NCBI RefSeq assembly: GCF_004103695.1
Contig: NZ_CP035280.1
Span: 1,612,001-1,676,000, forward strand
Reading direction: 5' to 3'
Length of the DNA: 64,000 nucleotides
DNA from: Clostridium sp. JN-9
GTDB lineage: Bacteria; Bacillota; Clostridia; Clostridiales; Clostridiaceae
Shown here: positions 62,762 through 64,000 of the stretch, piece after piece
Position numbering within the stretch: the first letter of the stretch is position 1
Layout: every line of letters starts with the position of its first letter
Notes under the pieces: generated by a model
Told to the model about the DNA's origin: nothing
The model's database searches: none
The model's input: only the letters and a program-made list of their open reading frames with translations
Program-made: the position numbers and the translations under genes

Positions 62762-63022
62762 ATGGTATCTAAAGAAGTTATAGTAAAAAGCTCAACAGGC
62801 TTACATGCTAGACCAGCTACTTTGTTAGTAAAAAAGGCTTCTTCTTTTAAATCAGATATATCTGTAGAATTTAATGGAAAGAAAGCAAATGTTAAAAGTT
62901 TAATTGGTGTATTATCTCTTGGAGTAACTAAAGATTCCAAGATTAAAGTTATTGCATCAGGCGATGACGAAGCTTTAGCAGCTGAAGAAATCGTTAAACT
63001 TATTGAATCTATAGAAGAATAA
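62762..63022 (+). CDS. ptsH: Phosphocarrier protein HPr
   Basis: HPr, 86 residues, passes phosphate from EI to sugar EII proteins and takes part in catabolite control. His15 in STGLHARPATLLV is the phosphate-transfer site; Ser46 in VKSLIGVLSLGV is the HPr-kinase site, so the regulatory form is possible. It is alone here: ptsI is not next to it, as usual in clostridia. Start follows AGGGGTGAAATGA. A palindromic terminator follows and also ends the convergent DUF378 gene. Confidence 0.95.
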   Translation: MVSKEVIVKSSTGLHARPATLLVKKASSFKSDISVEFNGKKANVKSLIGVLSLGVTKDSKIKVIASGDDEALAAEEIVKLIESIEE

Positions 63023-63032
63023 TATTGATGTA

Positions 63033-63064
63033 TAAATAAAAGGCTCCAAGGAGCCTTTTATTTA
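63033..63064. terminator. Bidirectional terminator between ptsH and DUF378
   Basis: A perfect 15-bp palindrome, TAAATAAAAGGCTCC (63033-63047) and its complement (63050-63064), loop AA, giving a T-rich tail on both strands. Both genes converge on it. Confidence 0.9.
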
Positions 63065-63283
63065 TTATGCTTTTATGGAGCTTTTCATTTTAATAAGAAT
63101 TAATATCATATTAAGACCAGCAATACCTAATAAAATATAAATTATTCTTGCAATCATAGGAGCAGGCTCACCAAATATTGCTGCTATTATATTAAAATTG
63201 AACAGCCCTAATAATCCCCAATTTATGGCCCCTAAAATAACAAGTATAGAAGAAATTTTGTCCATTAAATTAAATTTATACAT
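63065..63283 (-). CDS. DUF378 small membrane protein
   Basis: A DUF378 protein, 72 residues, with two hydrophobic segments (about 10-28, ISSILVILGAINWGLLGLF, and 42-64, MIARIIYILLGIAGLNMILI). DUF378 proteins are widespread small membrane proteins of unknown function. Reverse strand; GGAGGACTTTAA lies upstream of its ATG (63284-63295). Converges with ptsH at a shared terminator. Confidence 0.88.
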   Translation of the reverse strand: MYKFNLMDKISSILVILGAINWGLLGLFNFNIIAAIFGEPAPMIARIIYILLGIAGLNMILILIKMKSSIKA

Positions 63284-63404
63284 TAAAGTCCTCCAAACAT
63301 ATTATTTCCTAATAGATTATATTTAAAAATATGAAAAATAGAACATATTTTATAAATAAAAATAGAAATTGACGAACATAATATATACAATAATAAATAA
63401 CATA

Positions 63405-63413
63405 TGCTATAAT
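63405..63413 (+). promoter_or_regulatory. Extended -10 promoter for purB
   Basis: TG-C-TATAAT at 63405-63413, 51 bases before the purB start. A TTGACG at 63369-63374 is too far away (33 bp) to pair with it. Confidence 0.5.
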
Positions 63414-63464
63414 ATGAATGAATTGTATAAAATATATATTATTATGCGTAAGGAGAATTTAATT

Positions 63465-64000
63465 ATGAGAAATACATATAATACTCCATTAAACTCCAGG
63501 TATGCTTCTAAGGAAATGAGCTATTTATTCTCAGAAGAAATGAAATTCAAAACCTGGAGAAAATTATGGATAGCTTTAGCTGAAGGAGAGAAGGAATTGG
63601 GATTACCCATCACTGAGGAACAAATAAATGAGCTTAAAGCTTACAAAGATAATATAAATTATGATGTTGCAGAGGAAAGAGAAAAGGTTGTCAGACACGA
63701 TGTAATGAGCCATGTATATGCCTACGGAGTTCAATGCCCTAATGCAAAGGGCATAATTCATCTTGGAGCAACCAGCTGTTATGTTGGAGATAATACAGAT
63801 TTAATAATAATGAGAGAAGCAATGCTTTTAATTAAGAAAAAGATTATAAATATTATAAATGCTTTATCAAAGTTTGCTGTAAAATATAAAGAAATGCCTA
63901 CTTTAGGTTTTACTCATCTTCAGCCAGCGCAATTAACCACTGTTGGAAAAAGAGCAACATTATGGATTCAGGATTTGATTCTGGATATAGAAAATTTAGA
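63465..64000 (+). CDS. purB: Adenylosuccinate lyase, N-terminal part
   Basis: The first about 178 residues of adenylosuccinate lyase, cut by the window end. The enzyme splits fumarate from SAICAR and adenylosuccinate in purine synthesis. Typical blocks are [48 protein letters not shown] (with the binding residues) and [19 protein letters not shown]. The start ATG follows AAGGAGAATTTAATT. No purine riboswitch was seen in the 181 bases before it. Confidence 0.95.
   Translation, partial: MRNTYNTPLNSRYASKEMSYLFSEEMKFKTWRKLWIALAEGEKELGLPITEEQINELKAYKDNINYDVAEEREKVVRHDVMSHVYAYGVQCPNAKGIIHLGATSCYVGDNTDLIIMREAMLLIKKKIINIINALSKFAVKYKEMPTLGFTHLQPAQLTTVGKRATLWIQDLILDIENL

Noticed and set aside
63284-63464. 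Purine riboswitch before purB
   Set aside because: The conserved loops and P1 core of the purine aptamer were not seen.

Overview
The window is AT-rich chromosomal DNA from a spore-forming, fermentative member of the Firmicutes, most likely Clostridium sensu stricto or a close relative. The evidence is the gene order (pta-ackA / yceD-rpmF-plsX-acpP-rnc-smc-ftsY-ylxM-ffh-rpsP / rpsB-tsf-pyrH-frr-uppS-cdsA-dxr-rseP-ispG / rimP-nusA-ylxR-infB), two SpoVS proteins, CodY, the acetate-forming end of Pta-AckA, strong AGGAGG ribosome binding sites and frequent TTG/GTG starts. No tRNA, rRNA or CRISPR array was found. Almost all genes run on the + strand; the exceptions are yraN, two transposases and a small DUF378 membrane protein.

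Layout. 1-1460: end of pta and all of ackA. 1593-5630: ribosome and lipid genes (yceD, rpmF, plsX, acpP), rnc and a radical SAM gene. 5686-12596: a SpoVS paralog, a 31-residue membrane peptide, smc, ftsY, ylxM and ffh (chromosome condensation and SRP targeting). 12664-18811: rpsP, khpA, rimM, trmD, an IS4-type insertion, rplS, lepB, rbgA and rnhB. 18813-25298: yraN (reverse), comM, then about 3.4 kb of mobile DNA, then dprA. The mobile stretch is a MITE-like element split by an IS1595-like element, followed by an IS110 element with a long structured non-coding end. 25429-28508: topA and codY. 28730-36961: translation genes (rpsB, tsf, pyrH, frr), then cell-envelope and isoprenoid genes (uppS, cdsA, dxr, rseP, ispG). 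37394-47172: the rimP-nusA-infB translation/transcription cluster through pnp. 47232-58628: M16 peptidase, ymxH, aspartokinase, tepA, ftsK/spoIIIE, rimO, pgsA, recA, rny and the second spoVS. 58753-61258: a three-gene membrane cassette that looks like synthesis, flipping and transfer of a polyprenyl-phosphate-linked pentose. 61396-64000: an aminotransferase, HPr, DUF378 and the start of purB.

The core genes form a conserved housekeeping axis: ribosome maturation (rimM, rimP, rbfA, rbgA, yceD, khpA), translation factors, SRP secretion (ffh, ftsY, lepB), phospholipid and isoprenoid supply (plsX, acpP, cdsA, pgsA, dxr, ispG, uppS), and chromosome maintenance (smc, ftsK, topA, recA, comM, dprA). 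Compared with Bacillus subtilis gene order, proS, polC, ylxQ, dpaAB, asd, ymdB and cinA are not at their expected places.

The most interesting non-routine signals are: (1) a 22-position nearly continuous RNA hairpin just upstream of rnc, a candidate RNase III self-cleavage site; (2) the IS110 element whose upstream non-coding end has the position and folding expected of a bridge RNA; (3) the lipid-pentose cassette; (4) a long leader with a terminator before rimP-nusA; (5) a structured, three-way-junction-forming segment inside the split MITE-like element; and (6) competing pairings in the rpsB leader. All structures were found by eye; no folding or database search was run.
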